Source: LSUCC0057 sp048549915 (GTDB lineage Bacteria; Pseudomonadota; Gammaproteobacteria; Pseudomonadales; Porticoccaceae). Taken from it: DNA of 41,668 nt. The notes under the pieces were generated by a model. That model worked only from the letters and a program-made list of their open reading frames with translations, was not told the origin of the DNA and did not search any database. Each line of letters begins with the position of its first letter. Positions within the stretch are counted from its first letter, which is position 1. Positions 25,655 through 34,267 of the stretch are shown here, piece after piece. The translations under genes and the position numbers were made by a program. The DNA lies in contig JBLYYE010000002.1 of the NCBI GenBank assembly GCA_048549915.1, positions 1-41,668 of the forward strand. Reading direction: 5' to 3'.

Positions 25655-26460
25655 CAGAACATCAGCCGCGCAAACGCTTTGGGCAGAACTTTCTCGTCGA
25701 CCGCTCGATAATAGAGCGTATTGTCAAAACAATTAATCCCAGTGCTGAGGATAATCTTATTGAAATCGGTCCCGGTATGGCCGCCATAACACAATACCTT
25801 TATCCCGCCTGCCCCAACATGCAAGTCATTGAACTAGACAGAGATTTAGTCGCCTACTTAACACAACAGTTTCCAAACCTAAACATTTACAGTGGCGATG
25901 CCTTAAAAGCCGACTATCAACAGTTCTACAAACCGGGCCACAAGTTGCGGCTGGTGGGCAATTTGCCCTACAACATCTCGACCCCGCTACTTTTTCATTT
26001 GCTCAGTTATCGCGAATTGATCGCAGATATGCATTTCATGCTTCAAAAAGAAGTGGTCGATCGCCTCGGCGCGCAGCCCGGCACAAAGGCTTACGGCCGA
26101 CTGTCAGTCATGATCCAGTATCACTGCCGTGTCATGCCGGTCATTGCTGTCCCACCCGGCGCCTTTCGCCCACCACCCAAAGTACAATCTGCAGTAGTGA
26201 AACTAACGCCGCACTCTGAGTTGCCGCATCAAGCCAGCGATCATCTCCTACTGGGTAAGATCGTTGCTCACGCCTTCGGCCAGCGACGCAAAACTTTGCG
26301 CAATGCACTGCGCCCTTACAACGAATGTTTACAGCAAGTTGGCGACATTATCGATCTCAACCGGCGCGCGGAGCAACTCAGCGTCGGAGAGTTTGTTGCG
26401 GTAGCTAACACCATTAGCGAGTGGCAAAAATTACAGCCCACCATATCGAGCGGACAGTGA
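25651..26460 (+). CDS. rsmA: 16S rRNA dimethyladenosine transferase
   Basis: SAM-dependent enzyme (KsgA) that dimethylates two adjacent adenosines in the 3' terminal helix of 16S rRNA (A1518/A1519 in E. coli), a late 30S checkpoint. The 269-residue protein shows GQNFLVD (11-17), the SAM-binding EIGPGMAAIT (38-47) and the catalytic N-L-P-Y at 104-107. Start is GTG at 25651 overlapping the pdxA stop by 4 bp. The N-terminal KRFGQNFL is standard, so the start is secure. Confidence 0.97.
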   Translation: MTEHQPRKRFGQNFLVDRSIIERIVKTINPSAEDNLIEIGPGMAAITQYLYPACPNMQVIELDRDLVAYLTQQFPNLNIYSGDALKADYQQFYKPGHKLRLVGNLPYNISTPLLFHLLSYRELIADMHFMLQKEVVDRLGAQPGTKAYGRLSVMIQYHCRVMPVIAVPPGAFRPPPKVQSAVVKLTPHSELPHQASDHLLLGKIVAHAFGQRRKTLRNALRPYNECLQQVGDIIDLNRRAEQLSVGEFVAVANTISEWQKLQPTISSGQ

Positions 26461-26856
26461 ATGACACAGACAGGTAAATCAACAACGGACCCGCGTATCG
26501 ACGTAGACGTGGAAGTAGAATATTTACAAGCGCAATCTGAGCCAGAGAGCGACAACTACGCCTTTGCCTACCGCATCACCGTCACCAACCATCGCGACAA
26601 AGCTGTCCAGCTACTCAGCCGTCACTGGCTTATTATCGATAGCAACCAGCGCCAGCGCGAGGTCTCTGGTGTCGGGGTTGTCGGTGAACAACCTTTCATT
26701 GCCCCAGGGGCGTGCTACACCTATACCAGCGGCGCTGTCATAGACACTCCAATCGGTACTATGCAGGGTAGTTATCAGTTGGTAGACAGTGACGGAGCGA
26801 GCTTCGAGGCTGAGATAAAGCCATTCCTTCTCGCCACCCCGCACCAAGTTAATTGA
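26461..26856 (+). CDS. apaG: ApaG domain protein
   Basis: A 131-residue all-beta (fibronectin III-like) protein. Conserved family blocks are NYAFAYRITVTNHRDKAVQLLSRHW (partly, around 33-57), GVGVVGEQPFIAPGACYTYTSG and GTMQGSYQLVDSDG. ApaG has been tied genetically to Co2+ resistance/Mg2+ efflux in Salmonella; the molecular role is unsettled. The start ATG follows the rsmA stop with no gap, and apaH starts one base after its own stop, so translation through the operon is coupled. Confidence 0.95.
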   Translation: MTQTGKSTTDPRIDVDVEVEYLQAQSEPESDNYAFAYRITVTNHRDKAVQLLSRHWLIIDSNQRQREVSGVGVVGEQPFIAPGACYTYTSGAVIDTPIGTMQGSYQLVDSDGASFEAEIKPFLLATPHQVN

Positions 26857-26857
26857 T

Positions 26858-27667
26858 ATGGTCGATTACGTCGTTGGCGATATACAAGGGTGCTATGACG
26901 AGCTCCAACTACTGCTGGAAAGTGTCAGCTTTGAAAGCCGCAGCGACCGCTTGTTAGCTGTCGGCGATCTAGTCAACCGGGGACCGCAATCACTTGAGAT
27001 ATTGCGCTTTTGTCGCGAGCTTGGCGACAGCTTTACCACCGTTCTGGGCAATCATGATCTGCATTTAATTGCCATCGCACGCGGCCACGCCAAACCTTCC
27101 AAAAAAGATACGCTGAGCGAGATACTCAAAGCACCTGACTGCGAATTGCTCATCAACTGGTTGCGCCGCAGGCCACTGGCAATGCGTGTAGAACAACACC
27201 TACTGGTCCATGCAGGAGTACCCCCTTTCTGGGGCCGAAGTAAAACCTTGCGCCTGGCTACAGAGGTGTCAAAAACGCTGGCTAGCGATGACTGTGACGG
27301 TTACTTGGCAGCGATGTACGGCAACCATCCTGCGATGTGGAGTGAAAAACTCCGTGGGGTCGAGCGCCTACGAGTGATCACAAACTATCTCACCCGAATG
27401 CGTTTCATCACCAAGCGAGGGGCATTGCAACTCTCGGCTAAAGGGGCTCCCAATTCGCCGCCCCAGGGAACATTACCTTGGTACGACGCACCGCGCAGAA
27501 AAATGGCCGATAAATCGATTATCTTTGGCCACTGGGCCGCATTAGAAGGACGCTACTGCGGTCCAAATCTACACGCTTTGGACACTGGATGCGCCTGGGG
27601 CAAACAGCTCACTCTACTCAACCTCGCAACACTCGAACGCAGCGCGGTCAATAGACTGAGCGGATGA
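26858..27667 (+). CDS. apaH: Symmetrical Ap4A hydrolase
   Basis: Cuts diadenosine tetraphosphate into two ADP and can remove Np4 caps from RNA; cytoplasmic. The 269-residue protein has the metallophosphatase signature: GDIQG at 7-11, GDLVNRGP at 36-43, GNHD at 64-67 and a late GHWAALEG. Last gene of the lptD-surA-pdxA-rsmA-apaG-apaH operon, ended by the terminator at 27683. The next genes (rplQ) are convergent. Confidence 0.97.
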   Translation: MVDYVVGDIQGCYDELQLLLESVSFESRSDRLLAVGDLVNRGPQSLEILRFCRELGDSFTTVLGNHDLHLIAIARGHAKPSKKDTLSEILKAPDCELLINWLRRRPLAMRVEQHLLVHAGVPPFWGRSKTLRLATEVSKTLASDDCDGYLAAMYGNHPAMWSEKLRGVERLRVITNYLTRMRFITKRGALQLSAKGAPNSPPQGTLPWYDAPRRKMADKSIIFGHWAALEGRYCGPNLHALDTGCAWGKQLTLLNLATLERSAVNRLSG

Positions 27668-27682
27668 AGCTTTTCACGGGCG

Positions 27683-27713
27683 AAAAAAAACCGGGCGCTG
27701 CCCGGTTTTTTTT
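27683..27713. terminator. Bidirectional terminator between apaH and rplQ
   Basis: A stem CCGGGC (27691-27696) / GCCCGG (27700-27705) with loop GCT, flanked by A8 and T8. The flanks can extend the stem and give a U-run on either strand, ending both the lptD operon and the alpha operon. Confidence 0.92.
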
Positions 27714-27725
27714 GCCGACTGAAAA

Positions 27726-28106
27726 TTACTCGTCTTCAGTAGCGACTTGAGGGCGATCCACCAACTCAACGTAGGCCATCGGCGCGTTATCACCCGCGCG
27801 ATTGCCACATTTGAGAATACGCAGATAGCCACCCGGGCGCTCTTGATAACGTGGGCCGAGCTCATTGAACAGCTTGCCGACAACAGACTTGCTGCGCAGA
27901 CGGCTGAAAGCCAAACGACGGTTAGCCACTGAATCTTCTTTACCCAAAGTGATGATAGGCTCAGCGTAACCACGCAGCTCTTTTGCTTTTGGCAGAGTAG
28001 TTTTTACCAACTCGTGCTCAAGCAGTGAGACAGTCATGTTGCGGAACATAGCACGACGGTGTGAGCCAGTGCGGTTGAGTTTGCGGCCACTATAGCGATG
28101 ACGCAT
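27726..28106 (-). CDS. rplQ: 50S ribosomal protein L17
   Basis: A 126-residue protein beginning MRHRYSGRKLNRTGSHR, the invariant L17 start; it sits near the peptide exit of the 50S subunit. The central HELVKTTLPKAKELR and closing RILKCGNRAGDNAPMAYVELVDR blocks are intact. Last gene of the alpha operon, 50 bp after rpoA, with the terminator 13 bp behind its stop. Confidence 0.98.
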   Translation of the reverse strand: MRHRYSGRKLNRTGSHRRAMFRNMTVSLLEHELVKTTLPKAKELRGYAEPIITLGKEDSVANRRLAFSRLRSKSVVGKLFNELGPRYQERPGGYLRILKCGNRAGDNAPMAYVELVDRPQVATEDE

Positions 28107-28156
28107 GATAATCTTCCTTCGTTCGTTGCTTTCTCAGCAAGGATTAATAGAGCGGC

Positions 28157-29149
28157 TTATGCCATCTCACGTTCAGTTTTGAGGCTAGCTGGTGGCCAGT
28201 TCTCAAGGCGCATGCCCAGTGAAAGACCCCGCGACGCGAGCACATCTTTGATCTCTGTAAGCGACTTTTTACCCAAGTTAGGGGTTTTAAGCAGCTCAAC
28301 TTCGGTGCGCTGGATCAGATCACCAATGTAGTAAATGCTTTCTGCTTTTAGGCAGTTCGCTGAACGCACAGTCAATTCAAGATCGTCGACAGGGCGCAGC
28401 AGAATCGGATCAATCTGCTCTTCTTTGGCTTCGGGCTCGGCGGCTGCTTCGCCTTGCAGATTAACAAATGCTGCCAACTGTTGCTGAAGGATTGTCGCAG
28501 AACGACGGATAGCTTCTTCAGGATCAATTGTACCGTTGGTTTCGATTTCTAGAACCAGCTTGTCCAGATCGGTGCGGTTCTCTACGCGAGCGCTCTCGAC
28601 ACTGTAGGCTACTCGGTAGACAGGGCTGAAGGTAGCGTCTAACTGCAAGCGACCGATGGAACGAGTCTCTTCTTCAGTAACGCGCGCATCAGCTGGCTGG
28701 TAACCGCGACCTGACTCAACGCGCAAACGCGCATTGAACTCGGCTTTACCGGAAATGGTAGCAATGACGTGGTCAGGGTTGATCACTTCGACGTGGTTGT
28801 CTACTTGGATATCACCCGCAGTCACTGTACAAGGACCCTTAACATTAATGGACAGAGTAGTATCTTCGCTACCCTCCATTACCATGGCTACACCTTTGAG
28901 GTTGAGAAGAATGCTCATCACATCTTCTTGAACACCCTCGATGCTGCTGTATTCGTGCTCGACACCATCGATCTCAACTTCGGTGACGGCAGCGCCAGAC
29001 ATAGAGGAGAGCAATATACGGCGCAGCGCATTACCCAGAGTGTGACCGAAACCGCGCTCAAAAGGCTCTAAAACTACCTTGGCGTGGTTACCGTCATAGC
29101 TCACTACGTCGATATTCTTCGGCGTTAACAATTCATTGACAGAATTCAT
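28157..29149 (-). CDS. rpoA: RNA polymerase alpha subunit
   Basis: 330 residues. The N-terminal dimerisation domain (about 1-230) includes RGFGHTLGNALRRILLSSM at 32-50. An acidic linker (about 231-246) leads to the C-terminal DNA- and activator-binding domain. The UP-element contact motifs VRSANCLKAE (261-270) and NLGKKSLTEI are unchanged from E. coli, so transcription factors of the CRP type should dock normally. The linker is about three residues shorter than in E. coli. It lies between rpsD and rplQ as usual. Confidence 0.99.
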   Translation of the reverse strand: MNSVNELLTPKNIDVVSYDGNHAKVVLEPFERGFGHTLGNALRRILLSSMSGAAVTEVEIDGVEHEYSSIEGVQEDVMSILLNLKGVAMVMEGSEDTTLSINVKGPCTVTAGDIQVDNHVEVINPDHVIATISGKAEFNARLRVESGRGYQPADARVTEEETRSIGRLQLDATFSPVYRVAYSVESARVENRTDLDKLVLEIETNGTIDPEEAIRRSATILQQQLAAFVNLQGEAAAEPEAKEEQIDPILLRPVDDLELTVRSANCLKAESIYYIGDLIQRTEVELLKTPNLGKKSLTEIKDVLASRGLSLGMRLENWPPASLKTEREMA

Positions 29150-29178
29150 AGTTTTTCCCTGTGAAGCTTTTTCAGCAA

Positions 29179-29799
29179 TTACTTAGAGTAAAGCTCAATG
29201 ATCAGGTTTTCGTTGATCTCGGCGGGCAGATCAGAACGATCAGGGAAGCGGACAAAAGTGCCTTCCATCTTGTTGCTGTCTACCGCTACCCACTCCGAAT
29301 CTCCGCGCTGGGCAGCCAGCTGCAGAGCAGTAGCAACACGCAGTTGCTTTTTGGAGCGCTCGCGGATAGAAACTACATCACCTTCCGCTACGCGGTAAGA
29401 GGGGATGTTAACTTTCTGGCCGTTGACCATGATCGCATTGTGCGCGACAAGTTGACGGCATTCGGCACGGGTAGAACCAAAACCCATACGATAGACAACG
29501 TTATCTAAACGACGCTCAAGCAGGGTTAGCAGGTTTTCACCTGTATTGCCTTTTATACGCGCAGCCTCTTTGTAGTAGTTGCGGAACTGCTTCTCAAGCA
29601 CACCGTAGATACGGCGAACTTTCTGCTTTTCACGCAACTGAACGCCGTAATCAGATAGACGACCGCGACGCTGGCCATGTTGACCAGGCGCGCTCTCAGC
29701 GCGACATTTGCTCTCCAGAGGGCGCACGCCGCTCTTCAAGAACAAGTCAGTACCTTCGCGGCGTGACAGTTTACAAGTGGGTCCTAGATATCTAGCCAT
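29179..29799 (-). CDS. rpsD: 30S ribosomal protein S4
   Basis: A primary 16S rRNA-binding protein, 206 residues, starting MARYLGPTCKLSRREGTDL. The S4-type RNA-binding domain (about 95-155) includes RRLDNVVYRMGFGSTRAECRQ in part, and the protein is of the zinc-free type, since the N-terminal region has a single C9. In E. coli S4 represses the alpha operon by binding the rpsM leader; whether that holds here is open because the leader differs (see 30592-30700). Confidence 0.98.
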   Translation of the reverse strand: MARYLGPTCKLSRREGTDLFLKSGVRPLESKCRAESAPGQHGQRRGRLSDYGVQLREKQKVRRIYGVLEKQFRNYYKEAARIKGNTGENLLTLLERRLDNVVYRMGFGSTRAECRQLVAHNAIMVNGQKVNIPSYRVAEGDVVSIRERSKKQLRVATALQLAAQRGDSEWVAVDSNKMEGTFVRFPDRSDLPAEINENLIIELYSK

Positions 29800-29823
29800 G
29801 CTATAACTCTCTTCTTGCGGCGC

Positions 29824-30216
29824 TTATACGCGACGTTTTTTCGGCGGACGGCAGCCGTTGTGTGGGATTGGCGTAACATCGGTGATGTTAGTGATCTTGT
29901 AGCCGGCATTGTTAAGTGCGCGGACGGCAGATTCACGGCCAGGCCCGGGGCCTTTTACTTGAACATCGAGATTCTTGAGACCGTATTCTTTAGCCGCTTC
30001 TCCAGCGCGCTCCGCTGCAACCTGTGCGGCAAAGGGCGTGCTCTTGCGTGAACCACGGAAACCAGAACCACCAGCAGTCGCCCAAGACAAAGCGTTGCCT
30101 TGACGATCGGTGATAGTGACGATGGTGTTGTTAAATGACGCATAGATATGTGCTACGCCATCAACAACGCTTTTCTTGACCTTTTTACGGGTGGTTTTGC
30201 TAGTTGCTTTAGCCAT
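29824..30216 (-). CDS. rpsK: 30S ribosomal protein S11
   Basis: 130 residues, on the 30S platform next to the mRNA exit. The end PHNGCRPPKKRRV and the central ASFNNTIVTITDRQGNALSW block are canonical; N-G at the C-terminal HNG site is the isoaspartate-prone sequence known in E. coli S11. Gaps to rpsM (18 bp) and rpsD (24 bp) carry only SD sequences. Confidence 0.98.
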   Translation of the reverse strand: MAKATSKTTRKKVKKSVVDGVAHIYASFNNTIVTITDRQGNALSWATAGGSGFRGSRKSTPFAAQVAAERAGEAAKEYGLKNLDVQVKGPGPGRESAVRALNNAGYKITNITDVTPIPHNGCRPPKKRRV

Positions 30217-30234
30217 TGCAAACCGTTCCTCGGA

Positions 30235-30591
30235 TTACTTTTTAATGGGACGACGCGGCCCTTTACGGGTGCGTGCGTTAGTCTTGGTACGCTGACCGCG
30301 GAGCGGCAAATTGCGACGGTGACGAATGCCACGGAAACAACCGAGGTCCATCAGACGCTTAATGCTCATGCTCACTTCACGGCGCAAATCACCCTCAACC
30401 GAGAGCTCACCAACGGCATTACGCACATTGTCCAGCTCAGACTCGGTGAGATCTGAAATCTTTGTTGTCTCTGCAATACCCAAATCGGCACACAGTTTCT
30501 TAGCAGTCGGTCGACCGATACCGAACACATACGTCAATGAGATGACAGCGTGTTTGTTATCGGGAATATTGACACCGGCAATACGGGCCAT
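30235..30591 (-). CDS. rpsM: 30S ribosomal protein S13
   Basis: 118 residues in the 30S head, contacting the P-site tRNA and the B1 bridges. The start MARIAGVNIPDNKHAVISL and the basic tail RTKTNARTRKGPRRPIKK are standard. It opens the alpha operon; the 109-bp gap to rpmJ is the longest in this part and holds a promoter candidate and a hairpin. Confidence 0.98.
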   Translation of the reverse strand: MARIAGVNIPDNKHAVISLTYVFGIGRPTAKKLCADLGIAETTKISDLTESELDNVRNAVGELSVEGDLRREVSMSIKRLMDLGCFRGIRHRRNLPLRGQRTKTNARTRKGPRRPIKK

Positions 30592-30633
30592 TCGCGTTAC
30601 TCCACTCTCTTACTTAATTAACCCAGCTCCTAG

Positions 30634-30663
30634 GCGCTTGCAGCATAGACTGCAAAAAGGCGC
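30634..30663 (-). promoter_or_regulatory. Hairpin in the alpha operon leader
   Basis: In the transcript, GCGC and TTGCAG pair with CTGCAA and GCGC around a TCTATG loop, with a 4-nt bulge (CTTT) on the 5' side. It would sit at the very 5' end of an mRNA from the promoter at 30667-30695. It could stabilise the message or take part in S4 control; it does not resemble the E. coli alpha-leader pseudoknot by eye. Confidence 0.4.
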
Positions 30664-30666
30664 GGT

Positions 30667-30695
30667 AGAATACTGGCAGATGGTCAAAAAATCAA
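30667..30695 (-). promoter_or_regulatory. Candidate alpha operon promoter
   Basis: On the minus strand TTGATT (30695-30690) and TATTCT (30672-30667) are spaced 17 bp, between rpmJ and rpsM. The transcription start would fall near 30660. Position at the spc/alpha boundary agrees with a separate alpha promoter. Confidence 0.42.
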
Positions 30696-30700
30696 CCAGA

Positions 30701-30817
30701 TTATCCCTGGCGTTGCTTATGACGCGGCTCGACACTACAAATGACACGAACCGAACCATTGCGACGGATAACCTTACAGTTCCGACACATCTTCTTAACG
30801 GATGCACGTACTTTCAT
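30701..30817 (-). CDS. rpmJ: 50S ribosomal protein L36
   Basis: A 38-residue protein, MKVRASVKKMCRNCKVIRRN at its start, ending PRHKQRQG. The zinc ligands C11, C14, C27 and H33 are all present, so this is the zinc-binding form of L36. Start ATG at 30817 with AGAGAGG upstream, 30 bp after secY. It is too short for routine ORF listing but the match is complete. Confidence 0.97.
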   Translation of the reverse strand: MKVRASVKKMCRNCKVIRRNGSVRVICSVEPRHKQRQG

Positions 30818-30847
30818 CGCAAACCTCTCTCTAAGGGGCCAAACTTA

Positions 30848-32167
30848 CTATTTGCGGCCAACATTTTTTAAGTTGGCCTTTTTCATCAGCGAGTCATACT
30901 GCTGAGACATCAAGTGCGACTGCACCTGGGCCATAAAGTCCATGGTCACCACCACTGCAATCAACATAGACGTTCCACCGAGGTAGAAAGGGACATTGAA
31001 CTGCACATTTAGCACCATCGGTAACAGACAGATCAAGGTGATATAAATACTACCTATCAATGTCAAACGGGTGGTAACACTATCAATGTACTTGGCAGTG
31101 TGCTCACCAGGGCGGATACCAGGCAAAAAGGCACCGCCACGTTTCAGGTTATCAGCCACTTCTTTTGGGTTGTACATCAACGCCGTGTAGAAGAAGCAGA
31201 AAAATATAATTAATGCTGAGAACAACAAAATATACAGCGGCTGACCAGGGCCTATCAGCAAAGAGACATCTTGCAGCCAAGCAGGAGCGTTAGCACCTTG
31301 ACCAAACCAGCTGCTCAAGGAGCTGGGAAACATCAGCAAACTACTGGCAAAAATAGCGGGGATAACACCGGCCATATTCACCTTAAGAGGCAGATGGGAG
31401 GTCTGTGCATTATAAGCTTGACGACCCTGACGCTGCGCATAGTTCACTGTCAGTCGACGCTGACCGCGTTCAATCGTGACAACAAAGTAGACCACCGCGA
31501 TTGCTATGATTAAAACAATCACCAGAGTCAGTGGATTCAAATCACCTTGGCGTGCAGACTCTAAGGCCTGCCCTATAGCGCTGGGAATACCGGCGACAAT
31601 ACCCGCGAATATCAACATCGAGATACCGTTGCCGATACCGCGCTCGGTAATCTGCTCACCCAGCCACATCATAAATATCGCGCCGGCCACCAATGAACCG
31701 ATAGCAACCAGATAGAACATGGTATTGACTTCGTAGGCTAGCCCCTGGGAGGCAAAACCTACAGCCATGGCTGTGCCTTGAACCAAAGCCAGAACAACTG
31801 TGCCATAGCGGGTGTACTGGTTAATCTGCCGACGACCTGCGTCGCCTTCTTTCTTTAATTGTTCAAGCGCCGGAACGCTAGCCGAAAGTAACTGCATAAT
31901 AATAGAGGCAGAAATATACGGCATGATACCTAGCGCCAGGATACTCATGCGCTCCAAAGCACCACCGGAGAACATGTTAAACATACCCAGGAATGTGCCT
32001 TGGTTCTGATTGAAGAGATCCGCCAAGCGCTCAGGATCAAAACCTGGGACAGGGATGTGCGTACCGAGACGGTAGACAATAATCGCTAGGAACAAAAAGC
32101 GAAGGCGAGCCCATAGCTCGCCCAAACCTTTTGATCCGCCGTTAGGCATGCCCGCAGGAGTCGCCAT
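30848..32167 (-). CDS. secY: Protein translocase subunit SecY
   Basis: The channel subunit of the SecYEG translocon, 439 residues with ten transmembrane helices. Recognisable parts: VYRLGTHIPVPGFDPERL (helix 1 end), MSILALGIMPYISASIIMQLL (helix 2, partly), the cytoplasmic loop GIGNGISMLIFAGIV and KRGGAFLPGIRPGEHTA before helix 9, a SecA/ribosome contact loop. It follows rplO by 9 bp. Exported products of this window (TonB receptor, LptD, SurA, lipoproteins) depend on it. Confidence 0.99.
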   Translation of the reverse strand: MATPAGMPNGGSKGLGELWARLRFLFLAIIVYRLGTHIPVPGFDPERLADLFNQNQGTFLGMFNMFSGGALERMSILALGIMPYISASIIMQLLSASVPALEQLKKEGDAGRRQINQYTRYGTVVLALVQGTAMAVGFASQGLAYEVNTMFYLVAIGSLVAGAIFMMWLGEQITERGIGNGISMLIFAGIVAGIPSAIGQALESARQGDLNPLTLVIVLIIAIAVVYFVVTIERGQRRLTVNYAQRQGRQAYNAQTSHLPLKVNMAGVIPAIFASSLLMFPSSLSSWFGQGANAPAWLQDVSLLIGPGQPLYILLFSALIIFFCFFYTALMYNPKEVADNLKRGGAFLPGIRPGEHTAKYIDSVTTRLTLIGSIYITLICLLPMVLNVQFNVPFYLGGTSMLIAVVVTMDFMAQVQSHLMSQQYDSLMKKANLKNVGRK

Positions 32168-32176
32168 TAGCTTGAC

Positions 32177-32611
32177 TTAACCTTCAACCTTGCCGCCGGC
32201 CGCTTCAATAGCAGCACGAGCGCCAGCCGTTGCACCAACACCGACTAAAGTTACTGCTTTGGTTACTTCACCTGAAGCAAACACCTTAGCGCGTTTGATA
32301 CTGTTGTTGATTACACCGGCAGCACGCAGTGAGGCAATAGAAACTTCACTGCCTTCAACCATATTTAACTCACCTAGACGAATCTCAGCGGTCACCGCAG
32401 CTAGACGCGAGGTAAAGCCGTATTTAGGCAGGCGCTTTTGCAAAGGCATTTGGCCGCCTTCAAAACCTGGGCGAATTGAACCACCTGAGCGTGAAGTCTG
32501 GCCTTTGTGACCGCGGCCAGCAGTCTTACCCAGGCCACTACCAATACCACGACCTACACGCTTTGCTGCTTTAACCCGGCCAGGAGCGGGGCTTAGAGTA
32601 TTTAGACGCAT
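32177..32611 (-). CDS. rplO: 50S ribosomal protein L15
   Basis: 144 residues. The Gly/Arg-rich N-terminal extension (RVGRGIGSGLGKTAGRGHKG) threads through the 50S core; the GGSIRPGFEGGQMPLQKRLPK block is the L15 signature. It starts one base after the rpmD stop, so the two are coupled. Length is typical. Confidence 0.98.
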   Translation of the reverse strand: MRLNTLSPAPGRVKAAKRVGRGIGSGLGKTAGRGHKGQTSRSGGSIRPGFEGGQMPLQKRLPKYGFTSRLAAVTAEIRLGELNMVEGSEVSIASLRAAGVINNSIKRAKVFASGEVTKAVTLVGVGATAGARAAIEAAGGKVEG

Positions 32612-32612
32612 C

Positions 32613-32804
32613 TTATGCCTCCTCGACCTTAACCATGTAGAAAACTTTGTTTACCATGCCGCGAACTGAGGGGGTATCCTCAACTTCAACGGTGTGGCCG
32701 ATGCGGCGCAGACCAAGGCCGGCGATACAGGCGCGATGATTCTTCAGGCGACCGTGTACGCTTTTTGTCTGCGTCACTTTAATTGTTGCTTTTGCTTTAG
32801 CCAT
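32613..32804 (-). CDS. rpmD: 50S ribosomal protein L30
   Basis: 63 residues; the core KATIKVTQTKSVHGRLKNHR then LGLRRIGHTVEVEDTPSVRGM is the L30 fold. Lies between rpsE and rplO in the usual spc order, 31 bp after rpsE. Confidence 0.97.
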   Translation of the reverse strand: MAKAKATIKVTQTKSVHGRLKNHRACIAGLGLRRIGHTVEVEDTPSVRGMVNKVFYMVKVEEA

Positions 32805-32835
32805 GATGCTCTATCCAAATCTGACGTAACGTCTA

Positions 32836-33342
32836 TTAATTCAAGATCTCTTCAACTGACTTGCCACGCTTGGCGGCGACATCATCCGGCGATTGCATCG
32901 CCTCGAGCGCTTTAAAAGTGGCGCGAACCACATTGACAGGGTTTGTAGAACCGTAGCACTTAGCCAGTACGTCCTGAACACCCGCCAACTCAAGAACTGC
33001 ACGCATAGCACCACCGGCAATCACACCGGTACCTTCAGATGCAGGCTGCATGTAGATCTTCGCCGCTGAATGTACACCCTTAGTCGGGTACTGAATTGTC
33101 TTGCCGTTCAGTGCCACTGAGATCATGTTGCGACGCGCAGACTCCATGGCCTTTTGAATCGCCTGAGGTACTTCGCGAGCTTTGCCGCGGCCGAAGCCAA
33201 CTTTACCATTGCCATCACCGACAACTGTCAGTGCAGTAAAGGCGAAGATACGGCCGCCTTTAACGGTTTTAGCAACGCGATTTACCTGGACCAGCTTCTC
33301 TTGGAAGCCTTCGGAGGAATCTTTTTGATCGTTGTAAGCCAT
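32836..33342 (-). CDS. rpsE: 30S ribosomal protein S5
   Basis: 168 residues. The N-terminal dsRNA-binding-like domain holds VAKTVKGGRIFAFTALTVVG and GNGKVGFGRGKAREVP; the second domain follows from about residue 90. S5 lies at the mRNA entry and is a site of spectinomycin-resistance and ram mutations in the loop around VNRVAKTVKGG, which looks wild type. Confidence 0.98.
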   Translation of the reverse strand: MAYNDQKDSSEGFQEKLVQVNRVAKTVKGGRIFAFTALTVVGDGNGKVGFGRGKAREVPQAIQKAMESARRNMISVALNGKTIQYPTKGVHSAAKIYMQPASEGTGVIAGGAMRAVLELAGVQDVLAKCYGSTNPVNVVRATFKALEAMQSPDDVAAKRGKSVEEILN

Positions 33343-33354
33343 AATATCTACCTA

Positions 33355-33708
33355 TTAAAATTCGAGACCGGCTTCGCGCGCGGCATCTGCTAACGCCTTG
33401 ACACGACCGTGATACTTAAAGCCGCTGCGATCGAATGCTACGGTTTTAACGCCCGCTTCCACAGCGCGCTCTGCAACTAACTTACCCACTGCTTGTGCTG
33501 CAGTAACGTTGCCAGTAGCACCATCGCGCAGACCAGACTCAAGAGTAGAGGCGCTAGCCAGTACTTGATCGCCACTAGCAGCGATAATCTGTGCATACAT
33601 ATGACGCGGAGTGCGCGTAATACAGAGGCGTACCGCACCAAGCTCAGCGATTTTGCCACGGGCACGGCGCGCGCGGCGCAGACGTGATAACTTTTTGTTG
33701 TCGCTCAT
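33355..33708 (-). CDS. rplR: 50S ribosomal protein L18
   Basis: 117 residues. A 5S rRNA-binding protein in the central protuberance; basic N-terminus LSRLRRARRARGKI and the closing DRSGFKYHGRVKALADAAREAGLEF region (partly quoted) are canonical. Twelve bp lie between it and rpsE. Confidence 0.98.
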   Translation of the reverse strand: MSDNKKLSRLRRARRARGKIAELGAVRLCITRTPRHMYAQIIAASGDQVLASASTLESGLRDGATGNVTAAQAVGKLVAERAVEAGVKTVAFDRSGFKYHGRVKALADAAREAGLEF

Positions 33709-33720
33709 CAGTTTACCCTG

Positions 33721-34254
33721 TTACTTTTTCTTGGCTTCTTTACGTCGTACGTACTCACCAGAGATACGAACACCTTTACCCTTGTAAGGCTCTGGCGGAC
33801 GGAAAGCGCGGATTTCAGCAGCGGCTTGGCCAAGCACTTGCTTGTCCGTACCTTTCAGCACGATTTCTGTCTGCGTGGGGCACTCTGCAGTGACACCCTC
33901 AGGCAGGTCAAATACGATTGGGTGAGAGAAACCTAAAGTCAAATTGACTTTGCTGCCCTGCACCTGCGCGCGATAACCTACACCGACTAGTTCTAACTTC
34001 TTCTCAAAGCCAACTGAACAGCCGATCACCATATTGTTGACCAACGAACGAGTAGTACCCGCCATTGCGCCGGAAAACTTATCGCTAGTCGCTGCTGCGA
34101 AAGAGAGCACATTACCCTCTTTTGAGACGTTGACCGCACTGTTGAGAGGCATTTTCATGGAACCTTTGGCCCCTTTGACTGCGATCTCACCAGAGGCGAT
34201 AGTCACGTCGACACCGCTGGGCAGCTCGACTGGATTATTTGCAATTCTAGACAT
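33721..34254 (-). CDS. rplF: 50S ribosomal protein L6
   Basis: 177 residues, two repeated L6 folds (about 11-82 and 90-165); the end PEPYKGKGVRISGEYVRRKE is the family signature. It lies near the factor-binding site at the base of the L7/L12 stalk. Confidence 0.98.
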   Translation of the reverse strand: MSRIANNPVELPSGVDVTIASGEIAVKGAKGSMKMPLNSAVNVSKEGNVLSFAAATSDKFSGAMAGTTRSLVNNMVIGCSVGFEKKLELVGVGYRAQVQGSKVNLTLGFSHPIVFDLPEGVTAECPTQTEIVLKGTDKQVLGQAAAEIRAFRPPEPYKGKGVRISGEYVRRKEAKKK

Positions 34255-34267
34255 GTCTAATCCCTAC

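Noticed and set aside
30326..30871. A 181-codon plus-strand frame over rpsM, the alpha leader and rpmJ
   Set aside because: Covers the complete L36 and S13 genes on the other strand; the peptide matches nothing I recognise.
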